Below the pieces are notes generated by a model that had not been told where the DNA came from, did not search any database, and saw only the letters and a list, made by a program, of their open reading frames with translations. Below are positions 1-7,690 of a stretch of DNA of 64,000 nt, piece by piece. How positions within the stretch are numbered: position 1 is the first letter of the stretch; the number at the start of each line of letters is the position of its first letter. A program made the position numbers and the translations under genes. This DNA is from Nitrospirales bacterium (lineage in GTDB: Bacteria > Nitrospirota > Nitrospiria > Nitrospirales > UBA8639), in NCBI GenBank assembly GCA_029261255.1, contig JAJDBQ010000109.1, positions 1-64,000 of the forward strand, written 5' to 3'.

Positions 1-1
1 A

Positions 2-1147
2 GGTGGCGCAGGCACCTACAGCGACGGCAAACTCTACACGCGGTCCAAGAAACGAGGTGATGTTAATAAGATCCTACAAACGCTGGTCGCTCACGGTGCC
101 AGCCAAGACATCATGGTCGATGCCCATCCGCATATCGGCACCAATAAATTACCTCAGCTCATTCAACAGATTCGAGAAACGATTCTACAATATGGTGGGG
201 AAATTCTGTTCAACAGCAAATTCATTGATTTTCAATTTCGCGATCAGACAATCAATTCAATTGTGATCGAAAACGAATCGGACACAAAAGAGATGCCTGT
301 CACGCATCTCCTCTTAGCGACGGGGCATTCCGCTAGAGACATTTATGAACTGCTCCACAGTAAACACATCCTTGTCGAAGCCAAGCCATTTGCGGTCGGT
401 GTACGAGTCGAACATCCTCAAGACATCATTGATCATATCCAATATCATTGCCGCACTCCTGCAGAAGTACACAGCACACGCCAATACCTCCCCGCGGCTA
501 GCTATAATCTGGCGCAACAGATCTCTGGAAGAGGCGTCTATTCATTTTGTATGTGTCCAGGTGGCATCATCGCTCCTTGCGCGACGGGAAAGCAGGAGGT
601 GGTCACCAACGGCTGGAGTCCCAGCAAACGAAATAATCCCTACGCCAATAGCGGCATCGTCGTTGGGCTTGAACTCCAGGACCTTGAACCGTTCAAAAAA
701 CATGGTCCTTTGGCGGGGCTAGAATTTCAGAAGACACTCGAAAACGAGGCCTGGGTTCTTGGTGGTCAATCTCAAGTCGCCCCTGCCCAACGGCTCACTG
801 ATTTTATGACCAGTAAACTCAGCTCGTCACTGCCCAATTGCAGCTATCAACCCGGCATCACACCCGTTGAGATGCGCCAAGTCCTCGGTCCCATGATCAG
901 TGATGCCTTACTAGCTGGCTTCCAAGAATTTGGCAAGAGGATGCGTGGCTATCTGAGCCATGAGGCTGTCCTTGTTGGAGTAGAATCGCGCACCTCAACG
1001 CCTGTACGCATTCCACGTGACAAAGATCGTCTACATCATCCTCAGCTCTTAAACCTTTTTCCTTGTGGAGAGGGTGCTGGATACGCAGGTGGAATTATGA
1101 GCGCGGCCATGGATGGAGAACGCTGCGCGAACAGTCTGAAATTCTAG
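2..1147 (+). CDS. FAD-dependent dehydrogenase, COG2509 type (5' truncated by window edge)
   Basis: Predicted flavoprotein oxidoreductase of the uncharacterised FAD-dependent dehydrogenase group; the substrate is unknown. The reading frame is open from the first complete codon and begins inside the conserved segment GGAGTYSDGKLYTRS, so the start and the N-terminal FAD-binding fold lie outside the window. About 381 residues remain, of roughly 500-550 usual for the family as I recall it. The C-terminus keeps the diagnostic FAD-contacting segment CGEGAGYAGGIMSAAMDG, and LLLATGHSARD is the usual second Rossmann contact. An internal ATG at 113 is not the start, because homologous sequence continues upstream of it. 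The next gene begins about 150 bases downstream on the same strand with its own ribosome site, so co-transcription is possible but unproven. Confidence 0.85.
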   Translation, partial: GGAGTYSDGKLYTRSKKRGDVNKILQTLVAHGASQDIMVDAHPHIGTNKLPQLIQQIRETILQYGGEILFNSKFIDFQFRDQTINSIVIENESDTKEMPVTHLLLATGHSARDIYELLHSKHILVEAKPFAVGVRVEHPQDIIDHIQYHCRTPAEVHSTRQYLPAASYNLAQQISGRGVYSFCMCPGGIIAPCATGKQEVVTNGWSPSKRNNPYANSGIVVGLELQDLEPFKKHGPLAGLEFQKTLENEAWVLGGQSQVAPAQRLTDFMTSKLSSSLPNCSYQPGITPVEMRQVLGPMISDALLAGFQEFGKRMRGYLSHEAVLVGVESRTSTPVRIPRDKDRLHHPQLLNLFPCGEGAGYAGGIMSAAMDGERCANSLKF

Positions 1148-1293
1148 AGCTGTCATGGCGCAAGATAGACCAAGATCGATCGCACAGTATCCTCTCTTTC
1201 TTACAGGTGTTCACGATCGTCAGGTAAAATGAAGCTTTCCGTTTTCAGAAAACTCGTTGCCGTTTTTTCAATTTTCTAGAAATGAGGTAGCTT

Positions 1294-2037
1294 ATGATGA
1301 TTGCAGACATCGAGACCGTTGATCTTCCCACTGAGACCGGACCGATGCACAGCTATATTTTTCGCCCAGCTCCGAAAGGTCGATACCCCGGGATCGTGTT
1401 GTATTCTGAGATTTATCAGGTTACCGGCCCCATTCGACGGATCGCAGCCTTCTTGGCCGGTCATGGTTTTGTGGTACTCGTGCCTGAGGTCTATCATGAA
1501 CTGGAGCCACTCGGCACCGTTCTCAACTATGATAAACCTGACACCGACCGTGGCAATCAGCACAAAATTACAAAGACGCTCTCAAGCTACGATGCTGACG
1601 GACGCGCCGCATTGGACTTCCTCCACACGTTTACACATTGCACAGGAAAACTTGGGGTTATGGGGATTTGTCTTGGAGGGCATTTAGCCTTTCGCGCAGC
1701 CATGAACCAGAATGTCCTAGCAGGTGTATGTTTTTACGCTACAGATATTCATACCCATGGCTTAGGAAAAGGAAAGCAGGATGATACGCTGGATAGAGTG
1801 GGGGAAATACAAGGGGAACTACTGATGGGGTGGGGACGCCAAGACCCTCATATTCCCCGCGAAGGCCGTGCGGAAATCTACAATGCCCTCACTGACCTCG
1901 ACGTACACTTTCAATGGCATGAATTTAATAATGCGCATGCCTTTCTCCGCGACGAAGGTTATCGATACGATCCAGCCACTACCCAGATTAGCTACAGCAT
2001 GATCCTAGAACTGTTTCACCGAAAGTTAAAGAGCTGA
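1294..2037 (+). CDS. Dienelactone hydrolase family protein
   Basis: Alpha/beta-hydrolase of the dienelactone hydrolase family, 247 residues, no signal peptide, so cytoplasmic. The cysteine-nucleophile elbow GICLGG places Cys126 where most hydrolases have Ser; Asp184 (GRQDPHIP) and His215 (NNAHAF) complete the triad. The family hydrolyses cyclic esters such as dienelactone in chlorocatechol breakdown, but many members act on other esters and there is no aromatic-degradation gene next door, so the substrate is open. The ATG is preceded by GAGGTAGCTT, a usable ribosome site. The following gene is convergent. Confidence 0.9.
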   Translation: MMIADIETVDLPTETGPMHSYIFRPAPKGRYPGIVLYSEIYQVTGPIRRIAAFLAGHGFVVLVPEVYHELEPLGTVLNYDKPDTDRGNQHKITKTLSSYDADGRAALDFLHTFTHCTGKLGVMGICLGGHLAFRAAMNQNVLAGVCFYATDIHTHGLGKGKQDDTLDRVGEIQGELLMGWGRQDPHIPREGRAEIYNALTDLDVHFQWHEFNNAHAFLRDEGYRYDPATTQISYSMILELFHRKLKS

Positions 2038-2142
2038 GACTTCGTAAAAAGCACGACTTGGGAAGGGAAAAAAATAGATTCCGAGAAGTCCGGAACTCTC
2101 AAAAAAAAATTCACGGTGCAACAGCATTATTGAAGAAATTTC

Positions 2143-2163
2143 TTATTGCTTACCAAGCAATAA
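2143..2163. terminator. Possible AT-rich hairpin between convergent genes
   Basis: A perfect 9-bp inverted repeat, TTATTGCTT and AAGCAATAA, with a 3-base loop lies in the 267-base gap between the dienelactone hydrolase and MOSC genes. The stem is AT-rich and has no clear T run, so it may be a weak bidirectional terminator or chance. Confidence 0.3.
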
Positions 2164-2304
2164 TCGTCGTTACCACAATTGCTAGTGCCCACTTCCGACT
2201 GAACGCATAAATAAGATTTAAGTCTTGCGCTAATTTGATAGCTGGCCGCAAAAGAGAAAATCGCGATTTCATCAATCCGCTACGCTTCCAGGTAGGGTTC
2301 AAGA

Positions 2305-3174
2305 TTACGTCTCAAGCCGTACTTGATCATCGGGGAAAATGGTGCCACTTCGCATGACGGTTGCGTACACGCCGACGTTTCCATGATTGTGCTGGAGCGC
2401 CGTGCGCAAGATTCCAGGATCCTTCGGGAGATGCTCTTGGGGCAAAGTGGTCATCACACAACGAGCACAAGGCCCGGTGATGTTCAAACGGACTTCTTTT
2501 CCGATGGCCAGGGTCTGCCCAATCCATGAATTTTCGGGAAAGCTCTTCGAGTTTTCTTCAACGTCTACCACGATATTGGGACGAAATCGCTGAATGTCAA
2601 AGCATCCATCGGGATAGCTTTTCTCGAGTTGACTGAGGGTGGTCGTTGTCAAAAGATGAACCATGGCCGCATCGAAAAACGTTCCTATGGGAAGCGTGAA
2701 ATCGGTGACGGTATCTCGGTGATCGCGACCGTCAATATCTGGCCAGTACTCTTCAGAATTGGCCGTCCAGGCCGTCGGTAGAGACGATTGCACACCCCTC
2801 ACCCTTCCTTGCTCGGCCGTGACCAACATGACGGGTCGCTTGAGCGCTCTGGACAGTACCTGATCGAGGTCGTCTTGCTCGCTGTTCACCATCGTCCCGT
2901 CGGGCAATGTGATGTGGACTGGAGACACTTTTTCGTGCTGATCCATGGCATCACGAAATGTCGCTTTGCAGTTAAACAACGTCGGCCATTTCCTAGGGTT
3001 TTTGGCGGTCGCCACTTTTCCATCTGAGAGATCCAGGATGGCGTACGATCGGTCACCGCATATCCCGTGGTCTTTGACTTGAGCCATAGGCAACTTCTCT
3101 CCCATCATCGACTTCACAGGATACTGCCAGAGAGACAAAACTGTTCCTATCTTGGCTTGCGGGGGATTGGTCAC
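2305..3174 (-). CDS. MOSC domain protein (YcbX/MOSC_N type)
   Basis: Predicted molybdenum-cofactor sulfurase C-terminal (MOSC) domain protein, 289 residues. The N-terminal beta-barrel half starts LSLWQYPVKSMMGEKL, a hallmark of MOSC_N. The C-terminal half carries GPCARCVMTT with the conserved cysteine thought to carry sulfur or bind molybdenum cofactor. Family members (YcbX, YiiM, mARC) take part in reducing N-hydroxylated compounds or in Moco-sulfur handling; which applies here cannot be told. The start is GTG, chosen because AAGGAGA lies 7 bases upstream. The small secreted protein gene downstream on the same strand is 164 bases away. Confidence 0.88.
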   Translation of the reverse strand: MTNPPQAKIGTVLSLWQYPVKSMMGEKLPMAQVKDHGICGDRSYAILDLSDGKVATAKNPRKWPTLFNCKATFRDAMDQHEKVSPVHITLPDGTMVNSEQDDLDQVLSRALKRPVMLVTAEQGRVRGVQSSLPTAWTANSEEYWPDIDGRDHRDTVTDFTLPIGTFFDAAMVHLLTTTTLSQLEKSYPDGCFDIQRFRPNIVVDVEENSKSFPENSWIGQTLAIGKEVRLNITGPCARCVMTTLPQEHLPKDPGILRTALQHNHGNVGVYATVMRSGTIFPDDQVRLET

Positions 3175-3338
3175 GATAAATCTCCTTGCTTAGAACATTG
3201 CTGTCACGATCAAAAGAACTGTCGACTCTCAGCCAGCGTGATCGATTACAGATAGTCGAAACACGCTGGCCAAGCCCGAGATGCAACGTTAGTCTATCTG
3301 ATGTAGATCGGTAGATCCTATCATCGACCCTGATGATG

Positions 3339-3680
3339 TCATTTGACCGACACGTCGATCGTGTCTGAGACAGCCACCATATCGTGATCATGAGTAGCCA
3401 CTTTCACGGTAATAGTATGGGGACCAGACGAGACATCCTTGAAGTGCCCCTTAAACCCTTTTTGATAGATGTCATCCATGAACACATGGACATGATCGGC
3501 CATCGTTCCCTTTTTCAAAGAGTGCATCAATTCAAAAGAACGTTCGACAGATGCACCATTGTGTGGGGACGTAATGGTGATCGCGGATCCATCATGCACA
3601 TCCAGCTGTTGGCCCGCCCAGACTGATGATGTCAGGGATACAAGTAGGAAGAGCAAGGCCGTCAGTCTCGTCACGAACAT
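3339..3680 (-). CDS. Secreted small beta-sandwich-like protein
   Basis: Unrecognised family; 113 residues. The N-terminus MFVTRLTALLFLLVSL...VWA is a classical Sec signal peptide with probable cleavage after Ala, leaving about 92 residues outside the cytoplasm. The mature part (ITITSPHNGASVERSFEL, GPHTITVKVATHDHD, DTIDVSV) looks like a small Ig-like beta-sandwich of the kind that describes extracellular binding or accessory modules. It is rich in His and Asp (DHVHVFMDD, ATHDHD), so metal binding is possible, as inference only. The ATG is chosen over an in-frame GTG six codons earlier because AGGAGGTGTCTC immediately precedes it. Confidence 0.7.
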   Translation of the reverse strand: MFVTRLTALLFLLVSLTSSVWAGQQLDVHDGSAITITSPHNGASVERSFELMHSLKKGTMADHVHVFMDDIYQKGFKGHFKDVSSGPHTITVKVATHDHDMVAVSDTIDVSVK

Positions 3681-3940
3681 GAGACACCTCCTGTCCACGT
3701 GTAGGTTGTTAATGAGTCAAAGCTTGCTCTATACCATATTTGAATGCCACATTGAAAAAAATGTGTCGACTAAAACGCCCACGGCATCGGCTAGACGATG
3801 ACCACATCCAAGAGACGATGAACTGTGTCGCTCTCTTGATGCAGCCTCAAAGTCTAGACAATCCCAGTGAGCGCTAAAGCCATGCTACATTGAACTTCAA
3901 AGACTGATGAGTTCTTCAGTATCGCATTCAAGAATCCCAC

Positions 3941-4399
3941 TTAAGGCATTTCGACAATATCTGGCTTCATCGGTCCGAGAAGGCCCAGTAACTCTTTCTG
4001 TTCTGTTTCCGGAACTTTAAAGGTATTGAGTGCTGCGATCAGATCTTCCACAATCGCGGAAAACTCAGCATTCTTAATGCCCATACCCTTATGAGTCGTG
4101 ATCATATCTCTGCCGGAGTATGTGCAAGGCCCACCAGAAGCTGAACAGACTTGATCAACCAGGTGTCCCTTTAATCGTGGGATATCCGTCGTGGCAAAAC
4201 GACCATTGATACGAGCATCCTTGGCAACATTGCCGACAAATTCATCCACAACAGCCGTAATCGCCGGTTTGCCTCCTAGCCGATCGTACAATGATGCAGA
4301 GGCTTTACCAATTGGGGACTCAGTCGTCGAACAAGCGACCACAGTCATCAACAGCCCTACTGCCGCATATATTGAGACATCTCTCACAAATGAACTCAT
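3941..4399 (-). CDS. Truncated hemoglobin (group I type) with lipoprotein signal
   Basis: Small heme protein of the 2-over-2 globin family, 152 residues. Residues 1-23 form a lipoprotein signal ending VVAC, so Cys23 would be lipidated and the globin tethered to a membrane outside the cytoplasm, which is uncommon for this family. The globin part starts SLYDRLGGKPAITAVVDEF, has the F-helix MITTHKGMG with proximal His103, and ends at the usual length. Truncated hemoglobins bind O2, NO or nitrite and several detoxify NO. AGGAGA precedes the ATG. It sits 50 bases downstream of the CPVC protein on the same strand and probably shares its regulated promoter. Confidence 0.88.
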   Translation of the reverse strand: MSSFVRDVSIYAAVGLLMTVVACSTTESPIGKASASLYDRLGGKPAITAVVDEFVGNVAKDARINGRFATTDIPRLKGHLVDQVCSASGGPCTYSGRDMITTHKGMGIKNAEFSAIVEDLIAALNTFKVPETEQKELLGLLGPMKPDIVEMP

Positions 4400-4449
4400 C
4401 TTTTTCTCCTTTATTTTCTACAGTGAACTATAAAATTAGCTTTGAAGAC

Positions 4450-4692
4450 TTATGAAGAACCTTTCACATCAGCCATGGATGCGCCAAAGTTGATATGAAA
4501 CACTTGATCATCCAGTACCAAGGCAGGAACTGATTTGACTCCGGCCGCTTCGGCCACAGATACCCGATCTGGATGTTGGGCAAAATGGACAATTTCTAGC
4601 TCATATTGGTTTCTGTCAATCGCATTTGCGACCATCCCTTCAGCTTCGACACACACCGGACACCCTGCATGGTAAAAAATAGCTTTTTTCAT
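4450..4692 (-). CDS. Thioredoxin/glutaredoxin-like CPVC protein
   Basis: An 80-residue thioredoxin-fold protein without signal peptide. The redox motif CPVC is at residues 11-14 after strand AIFYHAG, and the cis-proline loop SVPALVLDD follows near residue 54, as in glutaredoxin-like and thioredoxin-like mini-proteins. It should perform dithiol-disulfide exchange in the cytoplasm; the partner is unknown. AAAGGAG precedes the ATG by a normal distance. It is the first gene of a two-gene unit with the truncated-hemoglobin lipoprotein, and its promoter contains an inverted-repeat operator that also occurs in front of the cysteine-rich MarR regulator at 5887. Redox control by that regulator is therefore likely. 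Confidence 0.85.
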   Translation of the reverse strand: MKKAIFYHAGCPVCVEAEGMVANAIDRNQYELEIVHFAQHPDRVSVAEAAGVKSVPALVLDDQVFHINFGASMADVKGSS

Positions 4693-4721
4693 AGTAATTC
4701 TCCTTTAAAGTTAAAATGCAT

Positions 4722-4750
4722 TTAGTATTGACTCGATACCTTATTGCCAA
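4722..4750 (-). promoter_or_regulatory. Promoter with GTATCG-type operator for the CPVC/hemoglobin operon
   Basis: Read on the minus strand: TTGGCA, 17 bases, TACTAA. The spacer and -10 region contain the imperfect inverted repeat GTATCG-AGT-CAATAC (plus-strand 4725-4739). It aligns base for base with the module in front of the MarR gene. The predicted transcript starts about 20 bases before the CPVC start codon, leaving room for its ribosome site. Confidence 0.6.
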
Positions 4751-4770
4751 TATCGCACAGTCAACTCTCT

Positions 4771-4799
4771 TTGTCAATATGGTATCGATACGATACATT
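4771..4799 (+). promoter_or_regulatory. Second, divergent copy of the promoter-operator module
   Basis: TTGTCA, 17 bases, TACATT on the plus strand, with the perfect inverted repeat GTATCG-ATA-CGATAC at 4782-4796. Same layout as the module at 5852-5880. It points away from the CPVC gene, toward a 17-codon reading frame and the yggS remnant. It may fire divergently or act as a second operator for the CPVC operon, 57 bases from the first. Confidence 0.55.
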
Positions 4800-4824
4800 G
4801 CGCACTAAAGGACTAGGGGCAGAA

Positions 4825-4878
4825 ATGGCCTTTTCAGAAAAAGAACAGAAGGTCGCATACACACGACCCCTTCCGTAG
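4825..4878 (+). CDS. Possible 17-residue small protein downstream of a regulated promoter
   Basis: A very short frame, ATG to TAG, encoding MAFSEKEQKVAYTRPLP. AGGGG stands 5 bases before the ATG, and the predicted start of transcription from the module at 4771-4799 is about 20 bases upstream. No homologue is recognised. The frame could equally be the leftover start of a lost gene, because the neighbouring 700 bases are a decayed pseudogene. It is listed because promoter and ribosome site are both well placed. Confidence 0.25.
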   Translation: MAFSEKEQKVAYTRPLP

Positions 4879-4929
4879 ATGCGAGGGCGGCTTCGAATGT
4901 AAGATGTACCGTTGGCATGTCAAAGCTTT

Positions 4930-5640
4930 TTAGATAGGGTGATATTTACAATTCCAGCAATAGACATCAGATTGGGAGCACGGGCCGAAAAACGCATGAT
5001 TGTCTCGCACTGCGGTTGCTCCTTCTTCAATCGCGCATTCAAACTCGACGGACATACCCATAAAGAGCATTTCCCAGGACAGACCATGCGACTCTTCTTG
5101 ACACAATCGCTCACGTAATTCTCTCAGGCGAATAAAACATGAACGGTCCTTATTCTCGTCTTCGAAAACACAGCCAAGGTCATGAGACCATTCACTTTGA
5201 GCGCCCACAAGACGGGAAGTCCACACGGAAGACCCATAACTTCTTCTGGAATTAGGCCATATTTTTACGATTCACCTGAAGAATTTACCTCTATCAACAT
5301 ATCCATGAAAATTCCCTCATACTGCAAACGTTTAACCAATTCTTTGGCTAGTTTCAGACAGTCAAGCGAATGATCTTCCGTGACAAATCGTATAACCTGG
5401 CGTACTTAGTTGGTTTGCAAATGCCCAATCATGCACCCGCTGATCGACAAGCCTCTCAGATCCTCCGCTTTGTTTTTTGTTTCCTCTACCTTATTCTCAC
5501 CATAACCGGTCTAACCCGACTAAAAATATTTCCTACCATCCGAGACTGGTTTGATGTTGGTCACGCGCAGGAACGTCACTCCTGCCGAGTCACGGCCCGC
5601 GCGTGTGCAGGCCATCGCCAGACAGTCATAGATAATTGAG
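4930..5640 (-). pseudogene. yggS: Decayed yggS (PLP-binding homeostasis protein) pseudogene
   Basis: Minus-strand remnants of a YggS/PROSC-family pyridoxal-phosphate homeostasis protein in family order. From the 5' end I read ACTRAGRDSAGVTFLRVT, then GYGENKVEETKNKAEDLRG, CMIGHLQTN, DHSLDCLKLAKELVKRL, LIEVNSSGES, KYGLIPEEVMG, VNGLMTLAVF, and in another frame IRLRELRERL, MGMSVEFECAIEEGA and HAFFGP. In-frame stops follow RKYF, LQTN and SGES, and there is a frameshift near 5150, so no full protein can be made. The active-site lysine region near the N-terminus (VSKT in the family) reads LRVTN and is itself lost. Parts match the family well enough to suggest fairly recent loss. Confidence 0.85.
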
Positions 5641-5851
5641 AGGTGAGATGGTATCTGCTAGCTCACTTTTCACGTTGCCTCTATTTACCGCAAAGTGCTT
5701 GATTGCCTCTCGACCGCTTTTTAAGGTTTCTATGGCCTGTGTCATATCGATTCGTTGCTTGGACGTGCCTGAGTTTCAAGGCCATTCTTCTGGAATTCGT
5801 GCTTATCGCTTCGAATCGAAGCTACATGAACGATCACATCAAGATTCCAAT

Positions 5852-5880
5852 TTGTCAATAACGTATCGAGACGATACAAT
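5852..5880 (+). promoter_or_regulatory. Promoter-operator of the cysteine MarR gene (near-leaderless)
   Basis: TTGTCA (5852-5857), exactly 17 bases, then TACAAT (5875-5880): a strong sigma-70-type match. Between and overlapping them is the perfect inverted repeat GTATCG-AGA-CGATAC (5863-5877). Transcription would start at or next to the ATG at 5887, which lacks a ribosome site, so the mRNA is predicted to be leaderless or nearly so. Confidence 0.7.
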
Positions 5881-5886
5881 GAGCTT

Positions 5887-6450
5887 ATGAATGTGCCTGA
5901 TGTACAGAACCTTTTGGAACGCCTGAACAATCTCCTTCGGATGGAGGTGAGGAGCTTTGGCCTCAAATATGGATTACAGCCTGTACAAATAGAGGCCCTC
6001 ACCTACCTGACACGATGCAACCGCTATTCTGATACGCCGCAAGCTGTGACAGAATATTTAGGGCTGACAAAAGGGACGGTCTCGCAATCCCTAAAGGTCT
6101 TAGAGCAGAAAGAGTTTTTGCGGAAGCAACAGGACACGGAGGATAAACGGATCACGCATCTGGCCGTAACGGCGAAGGGGAAAAAGCTTATTGAGCACTC
6201 TCTCCCAGCCAAAAGCCTGGAAACGGCCCTGGGAAAAATACGTGCCGGACAGGGTAGTAAACTGGAGGAATTTCTGCGATCGCTATTACGCGAGATGCAG
6301 CATATTCATAACCGAAAGACGTTTGCCGCGTGCCATACCTGCCGATTTAATGAACATCACGGGAAAGGCTATGTCTGCGGATTGACAAAAGAAGCGTTGA
6401 GTGGACATGAAATACAACTCATTTGTCGGGAGCACGAATACCCATCATGA
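5887..6450 (+). CDS. MarR-family regulator with C-terminal four-cysteine motif
   Basis: Winged-helix regulator, 187 residues. Residues 30-110 carry the MarR DNA-binding domain: the helix-turn-helix TEYLGLTKGTVSQSLKVLEQKEFL and the wing DKRITHLAVTAKG. A C-terminal extension holds Cys149, Cys152, Cys164 and Cys180 (CHTC ... VCG ... ICREH), the spacing expected of a metal or iron-sulfur site, so it is probably a redox or NO sensor (inference). Its own promoter contains the GTATCG inverted repeat that is also found twice before the CPVC/hemoglobin operon 1.2 kb away, suggesting autoregulation and control of that operon. No ribosome site is seen before the ATG. Confidence 0.88.
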   Translation: MNVPDVQNLLERLNNLLRMEVRSFGLKYGLQPVQIEALTYLTRCNRYSDTPQAVTEYLGLTKGTVSQSLKVLEQKEFLRKQQDTEDKRITHLAVTAKGKKLIEHSLPAKSLETALGKIRAGQGSKLEEFLRSLLREMQHIHNRKTFAACHTCRFNEHHGKGYVCGLTKEALSGHEIQLICREHEYPS

Positions 6451-6781
6451 AGCCCTCGCAGCATTCGCTTGCTTAGCGGATGGATATCAAACAGTCCAAT
6501 TGGAATTTCCCCTTACGACCTCGTACACCTCGTTCCAACATAAATGCCACTGCGGACGAAAATCGTTACATGACAGAACGCTTTGATGGATTGGAAGATA
6601 AAAGGAGCTCTCAACACAGCAGGCCTGAGCAGCCAATTATAGATGTGATCATATTGATGAAGATAAACAACTGATGTTTTTGTCTGCAAACACAAGATCA
6701 TACGAAAAACAGGATAGAGCTTAAGAATCTGCCTCAGTTCAAACCTCATGAGAGAAGTGATATTTTCGAAATGAGCGTTTC
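6451..6781. other. Non-coding gap, nothing recognised
   Basis: About 330 bases between the MarR gene and the fumarase fragment. Short open frames on both strands have no ribosome site and resemble no family I know. No repeat or RNA motif was seen. Confidence 0.5.
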
Positions 6782-7078
6782 TTATTTCTTCCCTGAGTCA
6801 CTCACCTGAATAAGGCTTGCGGCCTTTCGGACTTCAAAGTCGGCGTAAAAATTTTTGCCTTCATGGTTAACGACCGTGAAGGCCGGGAAGTCTTCTAGTC
6901 CGATCTTCCAGACCGCTTCCATGCCCAGATCTTCGTATTCCAAGACTTCGGCTTTTTTAATGCTATGTTCGGCTAATCGTGCAGCAGGGCCTCCAATGGA
7001 GTCGAGATAAAATCCACCATACTTTCCACAGACCTCCCGCACCTGCTTGGAGCGATTACCTTTGGCCAGCATGACCAC
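6782..7078 (-). pseudogene. Orphan C-terminal fragment of class I fumarase
   Basis: 98 codons that match the last ~100 residues of the intact fumarase encoded at 7890-9560 (for example [45 protein letters not shown]). By eye about 83% of residues are identical, and DNA identity is also high. The fragment begins abruptly at the codon after the conserved GGSM region, has no ribosome site, lacks all cluster and active-site residues of the N-terminal part, and is shorter than a separate fumarase beta subunit. It is separated from the intact gene by a yefM-yoeB pair. The few amino-acid changes and the intact frame suggest either a partial duplication or a remnant of a second, displaced fumarase gene. 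Confidence 0.85.
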
Positions 7079-7146
7079 GGCATGAAATATTAGTCCTTTG
7101 TAGAGCCCCGCTCAACCAGACTGAAGATGATTTTCTGAGATTTACA

Positions 7147-7401
7147 TTAATAGTGATAACGCAGTTGGGCTAGTAACAAGGCATCACCATCTATGCGATA
7201 CACCATACGATGTTCATCTGTGATACGACGGGACCAAAATCCAGAAAGTGCATGTTTCAATGGTTCCGGCTTACCTAAGCCAGCGAAGGGTTCACGTTGT
7301 GTTTCGCGGATCATTTTGTTGATTCGTTCGACCATGCGTTTATCCTGTTTCTGCCAATAGAGGTAGTCTTTCCATGCCTCGTCGGCAAAGATCAGTTTCA
7401 C
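7147..7401 (-). CDS. yoeB: YoeB-family toxin
   Basis: An 84-residue ribosome-dependent mRNA interferase of the Txe/YoeB family. The diagnostic start FADEAWKDYLYWQKQDKR, the central GKPEPLKHALSGFWSRRITDEHRMVYRI and the C-terminal QLRYHY are all present. They include the conserved Glu/Arg/His region and the terminal His-Tyr that make up the active site in E. coli YoeB. The frame overlaps the antitoxin gene by 4 bases (ATGA), so translation is coupled. Full family length, so probably functional. Confidence 0.95.
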   Translation of the reverse strand: MKLIFADEAWKDYLYWQKQDKRMVERINKMIRETQREPFAGLGKPEPLKHALSGFWSRRITDEHRMVYRIDGDALLLAQLRYHY

Positions 7402-7649
7402 TTAGGCAGCTTCCGACTCACACCTTTACCAGCGTTTAATTGTGTGACAGCGGAAAGAAGGCGTCTGGCATTAGTAGGACTACGAAGGAGATAGGCCGTT
7501 TCCTCGAGCGCGTTAAAATCTTCTAAGGAAAGCATCACAACCGATTGCTCTCCATTGCGAGTGATGATCAAAGGATCATGATCATCACAAACTCGATTCA
7601 TCGTGCTTGCAAGATTGGCTCGTGCAGCAGAATACGTAATGGCATCCAT
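7398..7649 (-). CDS. yefM: YefM-family antitoxin
   Basis: An 83-residue Phd/YefM antitoxin. The N-terminal DNA-binding half is TYSAARANLASTMNRVCDDHDPLIITRNGEQSVVMLSLEDFNALEETAYLLRSP (quoted in family order, residues 5-58), and the C-terminal tail would wrap around YoeB. GGAG lies upstream of the ATG. It neutralises the toxin encoded immediately downstream and, with it, represses the shared promoter; two TGTAC-type boxes stand just upstream of the start. Confidence 0.95.
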   Translation of the reverse strand: MDAITYSAARANLASTMNRVCDDHDPLIITRNGEQSVVMLSLEDFNALEETAYLLRSPTNARRLLSAVTQLNAGKGVSRKLPK

Positions 7650-7670
7650 TTCAATAACTCCCTGATTTCA

Positions 7671-7690
7671 ATTGTACGTAATATTGTACA
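7671..7690 (-). promoter_or_regulatory. Probable YefM operator boxes
   Basis: Two boxes, TGTACG (7673-7678) and TGTACA (7685-7690), spaced 12 bases centre to centre, just upstream of yefM. E. coli YefM binds palindromes with the core TGTACA, and I recall a similar spacing there, so this is the likely autoregulatory site. Confidence 0.6.

Noticed and set aside
5626-5745. 39-codon minus-strand frame upstream of the yggS remnant
   Set aside because: No ribosome site and no match that I can support to any family, including the YggS N-terminus.
6401-6586. 61-codon frame overlapping the MarR 3' end
   Set aside because: It overlaps the real gene out of frame and lacks a ribosome site.
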